From positions 32,166 through 88,423 of the forward strand of contig MNCI01018185.1 in NCBI GenBank assembly GCA_015680685.1: DNA of 56,258 nucleotides, written 5' to 3'. The notes beneath the pieces are model-generated. The model searched no databases and had not been told where the DNA came from. It saw only the letters and a program-made list of their open reading frames with translations. Both the position numbers and the translations under genes were made by a program. Below, piece by piece: positions 46,863 to 56,258 of the stretch (positions are counted from its first letter, which is position 1; each line of letters starts with the position of its first letter). This DNA comes from Gnetum montanum. Taxonomy: Eukaryota; Streptophyta; Gnetopsida; Gnetales; Gnetaceae.

Positions 46863-47025
46863 TCTTGCAGACAGTATCAGAGCTTCTGCTTCCCAATCCG
46901 CGACACGACCCACAATAAGAAATTGTTGAGATCTGTGATGCCTCTTTCGACTCACTAAGATTTCAAGATTTCTGTAAAACTAGAGACCTGAGAAGCAACG
47001 CTGATCCGCCATGGATAAGCTTGGG

Positions 47026-47032
47026 TTATATA
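47026..47032 (-). promoter_or_regulatory. SAUR TATA box
   Basis: TATATAA on the minus strand, about 165 bp upstream of the start codon. A transcription start near 47000 would give a leader of about 135 nt without upstream ATG. Confidence 0.7.
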
Positions 47033-47125
47033 GCGCAGAAGGGGAGGCTTTGGAAATGTGGGAGAGAAACTGCGACAAGCAAGTGGTTACGTCGATGTGG
47101 TTGGGATCTGCTGTAAATATGGCTT

Positions 47126-47131
47126 TGTCTC
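47126..47131 (+). promoter_or_regulatory. Auxin-response element TGTCTC upstream of SAUR
   Basis: A canonical TGTCTC lies about 95 bp upstream of the TATA box. A second ARF-core-like site, GCGACA (TGTCGC on the minus strand), is at 47072-47077. Position and pairing suit auxin-response-factor binding; single hexamers also occur by chance. Confidence 0.5.
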
Positions 47132-47340
47132 ATCATGTTGTGCTGAATATATGGTTTCTAAATCATGATCAGACAGGGTCCATGAGCCATGGCTTATGGC
47201 ACCTTGGAAAATCAGCAGCCTCCTTTGTCCCTGACTCTCAAGGCTCATGTTCGTGCCAGCAATGCATGCATTTAGCGTAACTCAGGAAAACTGTGCCGCG
47301 TTTTAGGTTTCCAAAGATTTGATCCTCCTATCCTTCTCCT

Positions 47341-47414
47341 GCGCAATATTTGGAGCTTCTTTTCGATCTTAATACTTGCGCAATATTTGGAGCTTCTTTT
47401 CGATCTTAATACTT
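47341..47414. repeat. Perfect 37-bp tandem duplication
   Basis: GCGCAATATTTGGAGCTTCT and the next 17 bases occur twice without a mismatch (47341-47377 and 47378-47414), about 310 bp upstream of the SAUR TATA box. Confidence 0.95.
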
Positions 47415-47443
47415 GATTCTTTAGTGATGAGGAGTGAACTTAG

Positions 47444-48151
47444 TGGTTTTTGGGCGGATTTACTGTTTGCACCTATAATTATAATTATGTAAGGAAAAGG
47501 TTAATAGGTTATGAGTTCCACATATTAAGGTATTGTTATTATAAGGGTGTTGGAACTCTCAAATAATTGTAATATAAGTATATTTCAAGATATATAGTTT
47601 AATTGAAACTTTATAATTTACATTATTCATCGGAATAGAACCTATGATGGTTTTTGAGTAGATTTCTTATTGTCATGTGCCATAAATTATGTAAGCATCT
47701 TGATAGTTAAGCATTTTTAGATTTTCAAGGAAGAGGTTATAAATTCTAGAGATTTAAGACATTAGTATTATAAGGGTGTTGGAAGTCCTAGATAATTGCA
47801 ATATAAGTATACTTCAAGATATATAGTCTAATTAGAACTTTATAACTCGCATTATCTATCCAAATGGAACTTGTGATGGTTTTTTGGCATATTTCTTGTT
47901 ATAATGTGCGATAGATTATGTTAGAAGTGTAATAGTTAAGCACCTATAAATGTGCAAGAAAGAGGCTATGAGTTCCATATGTTTAAGACATTGGTATTAT
48001 AAAGCTGTTAGAACTCCCAAATAATTATAATATACGTATACTTCAAGATATATAGTCCAATTAGGACTTTACAACTCAACATTGTCCACCAGAGTTGAAA
48101 TTGCAACCTAAAGCTTTCAAGTCAAGAACCTTACCACTAGGCTAACACCTC
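47444..48151 (-). mobile_element. tRNA-headed SINE-like element with three tandem body units
   Basis: Read on the minus strand, it starts at 48151 with GAGGTGTTAGCCTAGTGGTA. TAGCCTAGTGG (48144-48134) fits the RNA polymerase III A box (TRGCNNAGYGG). GGTTGCAATTTCAACTC (48108-48092) sits where the B box should be but is degenerate. The head runs into three tandem body units bounded at about 48090, 47878, 47649 and 47444, each with the shared blocks ATATATCTTGAAGTATAC, AATAATACCAATGTCTTAA or close variants, and CCATCA at the unit joints. Units are about 205-230 bp. No 3' tail or target duplication was identified. An alternative is an unrelated satellite beside a tRNA fragment. Confidence 0.5.
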
Positions 48152-48275
48152 ATTAGCATTGTAATATGTTTTAAAATATCATTATGTTGGCTATATATTT
48201 TAAGTACTTACTATCAAATTATTTAGGTTCTTAAGTTTTCTTTTCAATATAGTTTTGTTTTTTGTTGCAAGAAGT

Positions 48276-48870
48276 TTGAAGCCATGTCGATTTTACAGGA
48301 GTTATGGCTTTCATTTGTATGATTTCAAGTGACTTAAATCCACAAAATATTAACCTTGTTATAAACGAAGTTCATGAAGAGAGATTTATCCTTCTCATGT
48401 TTGAAGACACATGGCATTTACATGAATTCTTCCTTTCATATGTATGATTTCAAGGTGATTTAATGTCATGAAATAATAACCTTATTATAAACCAAGTTTC
48501 ATGAAGAGGGATTTATCTGTCTCATGTTTCTTTTACATGGTTTCAAGGTTACTTAATCCATGAAAAGATAATCTTGTTATAAATAAAGTTCATAAAGAAA
48601 GATTTATCATTCTCATGTTTAAAGCCATATGGCTTTTTACATAATCTCATGCTTTGATTTGTATGATTTCATGGTGACTTAAATCCATGAAATAATAACC
48701 TTATTATATGTCAAGTTCATGAAGAGAGATTTACTCTTCTCATGTGATTATTACAAGAATTATTGTTTTTATTTTTATGATTTCAAGGTATCTTTAAAAG
48801 CCATGAAGTGAACCTTATCATAAATCAAGCTGAAAAAAAGAGATTTATTCTTCTCATTTTTTAATGTTCA
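48276..48870. repeat. Minisatellite, about five units of 97-125 bp
   Basis: The recurring order is TGTATGATTTCAAGGTGA, CCATGAAATAATAACCTTAT, AAGTTCATGAAGAGAGATTT and CTTCTCATGTTT. Unit starts are near 48311, 48434, 48531, 48655 and 48765. Units differ by many substitutions, so the array is old. Confidence 0.8.
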
Positions 48871-50225
48871 AGTTTCAACTATATGGCTTTTGATTTCATT
48901 TTTAAAATATCAAAGATTATGAATATAAAAGAGCTACAAACCAACTATACCAAAAGTGAATTAACTTGTACCTTGGAAAGAAATGGAACTATTATAAAAT
49001 TTTGACATGATATTAACTCTTTGTTTCACTTTCTAAGCAACTAGTAAATTGATATTACTTTTAATGAAATTGGTGAGTTAGGATCAATTCATATAATGTT
49101 GTGCCTGAAAGTCTATATTTTTTATATAAGCATTTGTGATAGATGTAATAGAATTAATGAGTTTTGTAATATTGTATATAAAGCTTACAAATGTTCATGA
49201 TATAGCAATCTAAAAGTAAGAGGCTCTTTCAAAACTAGTTACTATTCCTTTCTCCTATGGGAGTAAATGTCATCATGCATTATCAACTACTTTTCATTAC
49301 TCACCTATATGTTTTGTTGAATGTTAATTCATGCTTAAGTAATTCCAAACTATACCTATTGCCTATTTTAATGCATTTCATTTATATCTTAAAATAAATG
49401 TGTAGGAAGTTACATGTGTTCTTGATTTCATTTTTAAGATGCAAAGAAAACTCAAATCTCTAAACAAATCAGACATCTAACAGATTAAAATAAACTTAAT
49501 AGCTTTGAAAATTGATATGATATTGCTTAATCATACATGTTTAATTTTTTAAAACTTTCATATATTTGAGAAATTATAAATCCTTAACAATATAAAAAAT
49601 GGTCTTAAAAATGAAATTATATCTATTATAATTATAAAATTTATTTGTTAGTGTTAAATATGGATATTAAGAAAATGAAGATGGATGAATATATCCCATA
49701 GTAAATGGGCTAAAGTTGTTTCAAGCATCATGTAGTAATATTTGTACCTTTACTATACTTAATTACAAAATAGATATTTCTTTGAGTAATGTAAATTTTT
49801 TTAAGGCGTATAAATCGTAGTAATGCTTATTATATATGAGGCTCTTTTAAAGCATATAAACAAGGAAATGTAAATAAGATACTATAAAAAATAATCTATT
49901 TCTATTAAGGAAATCAATGTGGTCATGCATGATAGAGTATTTAACACTAGCATCATGGTGAATGGCTATACATTTTGATAAAAGGTTTTTAGATAATAAT
50001 GTTAAGTTTCTTAGGTGTTTGGTTTAGTATCCCTTTCAACAAGATGATGGAAATTATGACTTACACTTGTTGCTTCTATGTTCATGTTGGAAAGGGTATT
50101 TAAGTTAGGTGAAATAATGTGACAAGATAGAAACAATTAATAGTTACTATTAACTAGTTGAGTTCTAAGTTAACTAAAACATTATTTACTTATTCACCAT
50201 TGCATTGATAAGACACCATGATGGT
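48871..50225. other. AT-rich DNA without recognised genes
   Basis: Nothing supported on either strand; very AT-rich with only short chance ORFs. Confidence 0.5.
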
Positions 50226-51084
50226 TCATGAGTGGTAAGGTACTGCTACACTCAACCATACAAATATGAGCGTTCATGCACGATTTGGTCAAACTCCATA
50301 GACAGACTAGTTGTGGCATCTAGATAGTTACACGTTGATTGCAATTCGTTGTCTTCCCACCTGGACTAGTATTTGCTTTGTCACGTATGGTTTAGTCTAG
50401 AGTGAGGTGTATGATTTGACTTCTAACACTAGGCTACTCCTAGAGACAATGGAGAATAATCTAAATTAAATTAACAAGTAATAAGAAATGAAGTCTAAGC
50501 TAGCCTAAGTGTGATGAACATTTGTCCTTAATCATCCATGTGCATCTTGGACCTCGTGTACTACTTTTGGGATTACCAAGCGTATATTACTTGAGCGCTC
50601 CTAAATACGCTACTAGGTTACCAAGTAGTTACACTTAAATATTTGTAATTAAGTTTTACTCCTTCTACACTTAACAATAGGAATAGTAAATGATAGTAAA
50701 GAAATATTAATTAAGAAAATAATAAATAACAATAACAATTAAGAAATTAAAACTAGGTGAATGCTGCAATGATGGAGTAATCTCAATCTTTATTTCCGGT
50801 TATGTGCATGTCCAAGTATGTCACACTCGGATAAAGGTTCTGTACAATTACAATCATCACACTATGGGCATGCACTGGGGAAAGAATTGAAATGAAATAA
50901 AAATGAACAAAAAGACTCTACACTTACACCTATTGACTCCCCCTTTCCTATGCACCCAAATGTGTATTTATAGGCTTACACAAGAATCACAATATCATGT
51001 ATCTGATATCGTTATCGAGGCTTCAATATTGCATACTCGATATTGTAGATCTAATATCGAATCCTGGCAAATCATGATTCATCA
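50226..51084 (-). repeat. Element B 3' LTR (859 bp)
   Basis: On the minus strand it starts TGATGAATCATG after the G-run and ends CTTACCACTCATGA (usual CATCA changed at one base). TATAAATA is at 50965-50972. It shares the A/E-type middle (AGTGTGACATACTTGGACAT and AATAAAGATTGAGATTACTC). Confidence 0.9.
50965..51058 (-). promoter_or_regulatory. GATATC array and TATA box of LTR B
   Basis: Five cores on the plus strand read AATATC, GATATC, AATATT, GATATT, AATATC. Spacings are 14, 20, 14 and 14 bp (spacers ATGTATCT, GCATACTC, GTAGATCT for the 14-bp steps). Confidence 0.65.
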
Positions 51085-51279
51085 TACCCCCACCATTGAA
51101 TGAAAACTCATCCTTGAGTCAAAAAAAATGAGAACACGTTCAATTGATTACACAGTGGATAGGTATGGGATTATTAACTAACTAGGAATTCATTCATGCC
51201 GTAGTGGAGAATTGAACACAACAAAATTAGGACATAGACATAAAAGTACAGAAAATAAAAATAAAAATTTTGTTGGAAC

Positions 51280-53839
51280 TCATGTGGTTCCTAGTAATGG
51301 TGGTTCCTCCATGGGTCTTTTCCCCTTATCTTGTGCTCCAAGTTTTGGAAATTGATGGCTTTGAAGGAGTGCTTGGAGCTTTTCTTCTTTGGTTTGGGGA
51401 TCTTGTGCCATCCATGCCGATGCTCCAATGTTTGATGGAGTTGACACCTCCCATGGACATTGTAGTTGTGGAAACATTTGGTTGGACTTGACATACCAAG
51501 CTGCAAACAACCATTGTTCCTCTTCATAGGCTCTGGCTTTGTCCTTGTATTCCTAGTAACCTGTGAGCTGTTGAGCCAAATCTACTGCAACATCCTTTTG
51601 TCCTTGGTAGCTAGTCTTGACCACCTCTAACTAAGAATTTTCCACTTCTAATTCCTATAGTGTTTTCTTATGCTCAAAAAATTCTATTTGATACTTCACA
51701 TAGGTGGTTGCTACCTAATTCTCTAACTCTGTTCTCGGGTGGCCTACTATTAACATGGCTAAGTTTTCATATTGTAGGTTTTCCAACTTGATGTATTTTG
51801 TAAGATCTTGTATTTGCAGGTCCCGGATTTTGAGGTTTGCTTAGTGGGAGAATGCATAGGTATCAAATATGACCTACCAACCAATGTTTTGAGCACTGAG
51901 AGTATTGATATGGGCCTTGGCCATATGGATTTTTTTCTATGACCTATTTGTACATCCCCACCTAATCCCTAAAGTGTTCTTTAAGCTTTTCATGTCGCTT
52001 GGCCTCATTTTTCCATGTGCTTATTTCAATCACATGTACCTCCTCCATTGTGAGGGTTTTGTTTTCTTTGGCCAAGTGATTCATGTCCTGGTTGACCCTG
52101 ACTAATTGTTCTCGTAATTGCTAAAAATTTTCTTTGAGAACATACCTTTGTTTTTCTATGGTGGTCAACTAGAGATTGTCAGCGACAAGCTATTTATTTT
52201 CCTCTTGCAAGGCCTTGAGTGCTTTGGCATGTGCATATGTTTGAGCTTGTGCCATAGAAGCATCCCAATTGGCCTTCTCTTTCTCCTCCACCACTCTTTT
52301 ATTCTCTTCTAATAATTTATTGAGCTGCTTATTCTGAAAGGAATCTAGCTAGTCTGCGAGGATGAATTGAGATGGGTCCCGCTGTGCAACTTGTAGGGTG
52401 ATGAGCTTTTTTTGGAGTCTTTCCAACTCTGCCTCTGCATGCTTAGCCCTGATCTTTTCCATGAATAACTTCCCTTGTGTGGAGATGAGGTTTGACTGAG
52501 TTGCTGTGACATCTTGAGGGATGCCAAACAGGGACATCATCACTTGTCCTTTTTGCAGTAATCAATCTAGAACATCCTCATGCTCCGTAGGAGTCATCGA
52601 CGGACCAGCCAAAGTTTGAGTATCGTGTACACCTGTAAAATCTACTGGTCGCACAACAAGAACATTGAATAATTCTTTTATGTGGTCCATGATCACTTCT
52701 ATGGCTCTTGCTACATCTTGGTACTGCATGACAACTACTGTGGCACCGTCACTAGTTTCTAATTGCACCTGAAAAGATGTAGCATTCCTTGAGATCTGTT
52801 GTGACTAATGTGATTCCCCTCTTCTTGTTTCGATCGATACCTTGCCCTATGCGCAATCAATTGAGACCGTGGGTTGTACAACATTGTCTATGACCCTAAA
52901 GAGATTGGTCTCATCATGGCTTCCCCAATTGACTGTTTCAGCGATGGCCTTGAGATGGCTCATCGATGGTCGATAGTCCTACGGTGGTGATGGCGGTTGG
53001 TCTTGCTAGCCTATGTTGGGCCTTGCTTCCTATTGTTGACTAGACCTTGTGCTTGGAAGTTGGCTAGGACCTATAGTTTCAGGTGTAGTGGGCCCCACCG
53101 TCTATTCATGTTTAGGCTCCAATGTCTCACCAGTACTTTTCCTTGGGGTTGGTGACTTTAGTATTTCAGCAAATGAAGCATTTTGGGTCTTTCTAGGGAA
53201 GATGTGATATGTGCCGATCTTGAAGTAGATTCTCTCTTCAAGTGTCAGCTCTCCATATGCTTTGTCTTCTTTGCTGTACACCCTTTTCAACCATATCTTT
53301 CATGCATCAGCATCAGAGTGAGTGGAAAAGTGAGTAACTTTTGGCCCTGTATTCAGAAGATTCAACACCTTTGAAATGGCTTTGGTAGAGAAATCCATAG
53401 AAACACCACAAATATCAACGCTGGTGCCTTCTTCTTTATTGTGCCAAAATTGGCACATCTCTCCTAGGTACCAATCACCACTTTCAGAGAGAATAGGCCA
53501 CAGTGGGGACCCTTTAAGTTGGTCCCTGACTTCTTTGGGAGCAAACTCAGTGAAAGGTCCAAAGTTAAGTTTCACTATCACAGCTTCTGACGTGGACCTT
53601 TCATGAATTAGCTGAACACACTCTAGGGACAATGTGAGATGTTGTCCATATTTAGGTGCTCCACCAACTCCACCTTCAACATGTCCCGATTGTATAGTAA
53701 CAGGAGGTTCCTGATGGATACTGAATGATTATGCCTCCTGTTCCATATGTTCCTCGAGAGACACCTAGCCTCTACCTCTCCTTGGTTGTTTGGGTGCACC
53801 TTAAGAGGGTCCTCCTTGGTGTCCTCTTTAAGGGGCCAT
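51280..53839 (-). pseudogene. Element B accessory ORF (aORF): globular domain plus long coiled coil
   Basis: About 850 codons on the minus strand, broken by stops and frameshifts but readable end to end. The start at 53839 follows a predicted splice site. A short Arg/Gly-rich basic N-terminus is followed by a globular part (53300-53632: ERSTSEAVIVKLNFGPF, then ESGDWYLGEMCQFWHNKEEG and VDICGVSMDFSTKAISKVLN) and a Lys-rich piece (53102-53290). The VxxxGVxxDFSxxAIxxxL pattern recalls the plant transposon protein domain found in many TE-derived plant proteins; this is from memory and weak. From about 52540 to 51550 it is a coiled coil rich in Glu, Lys, Gln and Leu (AEAELERLQKKLITLQ, NKLLEENKRVVEEKEKANWD). 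The ending, GAQDKGKRPMEE...LGTT-stop, is shared with A. It occupies the place of pol. No enzyme motif is visible; the role is unknown. Confidence 0.65.
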
Positions 53840-53870
53840 CTACAATCACACAGGGCTGACTATTAGTAAG
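53840..53870 (-). promoter_or_regulatory. Predicted branch point and 3' splice site before the aORF, element B
   Basis: Minus strand TTACTAAT (53869-53862) and GATTGTAG ending at 53840, directly before the ATG. Same arrangement as element A at 3084-3114. Confidence 0.5.
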
Positions 53871-55860
53871 GTTACTTACAAAGTTTGATTTATACCTTAA
53901 TTTTTGCCTTTAATGCATTTATTTCTTGTTTAGTGTGATCTAGAGTTAGAGAATTTTATGAAAATTTCCTCTAAAAGTTTTGATATTGGATCGAATTTGA
54001 TTAGGTGGCTCCAAAAATTAATTCTCATGGTGTGGGTGAAGAGATAAAATTAATTTGGCAATGTGTTTAACATATTAAAGGTCATTTACCCTTTATGATA
54101 TCCTTTAGGCAATGATGAATTTTGAAAAAATTATGCACAACTTGGAGCTTCCCCTTCCCCCAAAACTAAGTTAAACACTCTGGGTTTAGATAGGTTCAAT
54201 CGAAATAGGAATTGGAGCGTTAGTGAGCAAGACATGGATGTTTGAAGGATAGGTGTGCAAGCTAGCAAATTCATGGAAGAAAATTTGAATAACTCCCCTC
54301 GCATGAATAGTGAAAAATGATGTTGATGTGCATGGGGGGTCCATATATATAGTTTTTATGGATGCGATATCACGTACCCAATAGTGTGAACATGATATCG
54401 TGTTAGACTTGATATTGGGTACATGATATCATGGCCTATTGAAAATAGGGTACTTGGCAAGATTGATGAATTTTTGAATTTCCAAGGCCAAAAATGAAGG
54501 ATTTGAGGTTAATTTGAAATGTCCAGGGTAATATTGAATAGACCGAAAGGCACTGAAAGTGTAAGGAAATGGGATTTGTCAATGAAATTCAAGAATAGGA
54601 TGAGGAAAAAGGACATGTAGTGGTGCCTAGGAATGTTGGAATTTAGAAGGATGATAAAGGGAAAGATGATTGTAGCGATGCAATGCATGGAGGGTATAAA
54701 ATGATGTGGTGACGTGTAAAAAGTGCAAATTATAGAAGTTATGCAAGTGGGTCCTCCCCAGAGCAGGTTCCTACTTATGATGCTCTTACATAACCATACT
54801 TGAAAATGTTCATAGGCACTAAAAGGGTTAAATGTAATCCATATTAGTTCCACAAAACACACACATATAGATACCACTGTGATGAGGTATGAATTGAATG
54901 CTACACAAGACACAAGTCACAAATACATGAACAATAAGATGGAATGAATCATAAAAGGGATTGCATAGATTGGGACATGAGGTAACTAACCTAGGGCACA
55001 ATGAATCCTGAGTGTAGGGCATGATTACTATGTCATTAGCTTGTCGCTTCAAAATCAAGACCAAGTCCATTCCTCTGATCAGTGACATCGCATTGTTTCA
55101 TCCAATGATGGACAACCATAAGAGCATCATGAAAGCAAGGCGTATGATCACTTGGTGCTTTGTTCAAGGGAGAAGTGATTTAGAATTTTTTTGTGGCATA
55201 TTTTTTTTGTCTGGCCTCTTTGGCACACTTTCTCTTTTTTTTTTCTTTTCTTTTCTTTCTTCTCTTTTTTTTTGATGTATAATATAGAGAAGCTGCCTAC
55301 CTTTAGGCATGGGTGCATATCTTTCCAGTGGGACTTCCTAGAATAGCATTGACTTTCTTTATTAAGTGCATTTATTACTCTTACTCCCATTTTTCATTAA
55401 ATCTACAAGGATCTTAGTACAACTAGGTTGCATGATAACTCCTATAGATGTCACCAAAGAGAATCCACAAGTCCTGTTGATGTTACACCCTGGCTATTCC
55501 CTCTTAGTCCATAATTTTTTATTCTAGGAATAATGAGCATAGAATTACTTTTTAAGTTTTTATGATGACAATAATATAATCGTACCCCAAGTAGAACCTC
55601 TTATTAATAGAATGGTTGGGAGGATGTTATGGGCTTACTGTCCAAATAATTAGCCACCTGAGACTTGATAGCGTAGAACAACACCTCAACCAACAAGTCA
55701 CATGAAGTGTTTTGTTCATAGATGAGATTACTCATAAAAAGATAAAATAATAAAACAATAAATAAAAGAATGAAACAACAAATAAAAAGAAAAAAACTTA
55801 AAGGATAAAAAATTGGAAAATAAAAAATTGTAAAATTAAAGAAAAAAAATTTATTAATTT
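53871..55860 (-). other. Element B region between gag and aORF
   Basis: Aligns with A 1241-3083. It has no open frame shared with A over any length. A pyrimidine tract on the plus strand (55230-55275) corresponds to the purine tract of A (1826-1861) and could be an internal polypurine primer. Confidence 0.55.
54344..54432 (-). promoter_or_regulatory. Internal GATATC array and TATA box upstream of the aORF, element B
   Basis: TATATATA (54344-54351) is preceded, in the minus sense, by five GATATC-like cores at 54366-54430. Plus-strand spacings are 14, 14, 17 and 14 bp (spacers ACGTACCC, GTGAACAT, an 11-mer and GGGTACAT). It reproduces the LTR design and lies about 500 bp upstream of the aORF ATG, so a second promoter is plausible. 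Not tested. Confidence 0.5.
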
Positions 55861-56060
55861 TGTTTTTTAGGGGGGGGGGGGGGGTCGGACCCCAAAAAGA
55901 GAATTTTATTAATAGAAAAAAAAATTTAGTACATAAGCTACTTCAATACTTATAGATTGAGGAAGGGGGAAAGAGAAACTGTGTTGACTGAGACTAATAT
56001 AGAGGAAACATGTTAACTTAGCATTCCACAGGGTGTGGAAATGCAGTCCAGAGATCAACC
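55861..56060 (-). mobile_element. 200-bp insertion resembling a LINE 3' tail
   Basis: Absent from element A at the same place and flanked by ATTAATTTT on both sides (55852-55860 and 56061-56069), a 9-bp target duplication. On the minus strand it runs from GGTTGATCTCTGGACTGC through a pyrimidine run and AATAAAATTCTC to GGGGTCCGACCCC, a run of C and a short TAAAAAACA end. 5'-truncated LINE copies look like this, but no coding part is present to confirm it. Confidence 0.5.
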
Positions 56061-56072
56061 ATTAATTTTTTT

Positions 56073-56258
56073 TTAGAATGGGGGATATCCCCCATAACCA
56101 AAATTTTGATCATAGTGAGAATTAATAAATGGAACAGTCAGATCCATGCATTTCAGAAATATTGGGACCTGGTCATATCCCAACCATTGGGTGTCTTTTG
56201 ATGTGGTGGTTGGAATGTACCCATATTGGGGTTCACACACTTGACCATAATAAACATA
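56073..56258 (-). pseudogene. Element B gag, C-terminal end
   Basis: Minus-strand reading YGQVCEPQYGYIP and onward to FGYGGYPPF-stop (TAA at 56075-56073), open to the window edge. It matches the end of gag in element A (YDQVCEP...FSYGGYPPF-stop). The perfect palindrome ATGGGGGATATCCCCCAT lies at 56078-56095. Confidence 0.7.

Larger units (their letters stand above)
50226..56258 (-). mobile_element. Element B: pol-less Athila-type LTR retrotransposon, 3' part
   Basis: Minus-strand counterpart of element A, cut by the window end. From its 3' end it holds the LTR (50226-51084), polypurine tract (complement at 51085-51093), a long accessory ORF (51280-53839), about 2 kb without a recognised product (53843-55860) with an internal promoter-like module, a 200-bp insertion (55861-56060) and the end of gag (56073-56258). 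There is no pol. Compared with A it keeps far more of the accessory ORF, so it is the better reference for this subfamily. Confidence 0.9.

Noticed and set aside
46645-46929. 94-codon plus-strand ORF
   Set aside because: It is antisense to the SAUR gene and its acidic composition mirrors the Ser/Lys codons of the real gene.
46863-46955. N-terminal extension of the SAUR protein by 31 residues
   Set aside because: It opens with GTG, not ATG, and an in-frame TAG lies just upstream; the first ATG after the TATA box is 46862.
47011-47280. 89-codon plus-strand ORF upstream of SAUR
   Set aside because: It covers the SAUR promoter, including the TATA box, and resembles no protein.
48092-48151. A functional tRNA gene
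   Set aside because: Only the A-box arm is convincing; the B box is degenerate and no cloverleaf or acceptor stem can be drawn.
54509-54913. 134-codon minus-strand ORF in element B
   Set aside because: The same stretch in element A is full of stops, so the frame is not conserved.

Overview
The window looks like intergenic DNA from a large, repeat-rich seed-plant genome. A conifer or other gymnosperm is my inference from the old, nested LTR retrotransposons and the single short gene; no marker fixes the species. I see one convincing intact host gene: an intronless SAUR-family auxin-response gene on the minus strand (46287-46862), with a TATA box, a canonical auxin-response element upstream and a possible DST-like instability element in its 3' UTR. 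A broken xanthine dehydrogenase exon (about 15248-15472) and an unidentified frameshifted coding-like stretch (16281-16839) are further gene remnants.

Most of the rest is LTR retrotransposon. One related group of Ty3/gypsy elements of the Athila type (tRNA-Asp-like primer site, Athila-like RT and protease motifs) is present five times. A (+, 1-4698) is cut by the window start. C (+, 23623-33366) is full length with 5-bp target duplications and a decayed gag-pol. D (-, 33377-41369) has intact ends but has lost RT, RNase H and integrase. E (+, 39999-40983) is a solo LTR nested in D. B (-, 50226-56258) runs off the window end. A and B form a pol-less subfamily: gag, about 1.8 kb without a recognised product, then an extra long ORF (aORF) with a globular N-terminal part and a long coiled coil, then the 3' LTR. 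C and D are the subfamily with pol. C and D lie tail to tail, 10 bp apart, forming a multi-kilobase inverted repeat. A separate older LTR element F (-, 7215-13545) has a tRNA-iMet primer site and no recognisable genes.

The most unusual signal is a regulatory-looking array. Just upstream of the TATA box, six of the seven LTRs of this group carry 2-7 copies of the palindrome GATATC or one-base variants, repeatedly spaced exactly 14 bp apart (GATATC-N8-GATATC), with the N8 often centred on GTAC. The seventh (the 5' LTR of D) keeps one variant copy. A further array of the same design lies inside element B next to a TATATATA box upstream of its aORF. In A and B the aORF ATG directly follows a matched branch point and 3' splice site. 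Together these suggest, as inference, a separately expressed and possibly self-regulating accessory protein in a non-autonomous retrotransposon lineage.

Other structure: a tRNA-like head joined to three tandem copies of a roughly 220-bp body (47444-48151), a minisatellite next to it (48276-48870), short perfect tandem duplications flanking the SAUR gene, a 200-bp LINE-tail-like insertion in B, and a probable inverted mis-assembly beside small gaps in C (30992-31155). Assembly gaps lie at 17363-18190, 30992-30999 and 42252-42329, with single n at 16952 and 31155.
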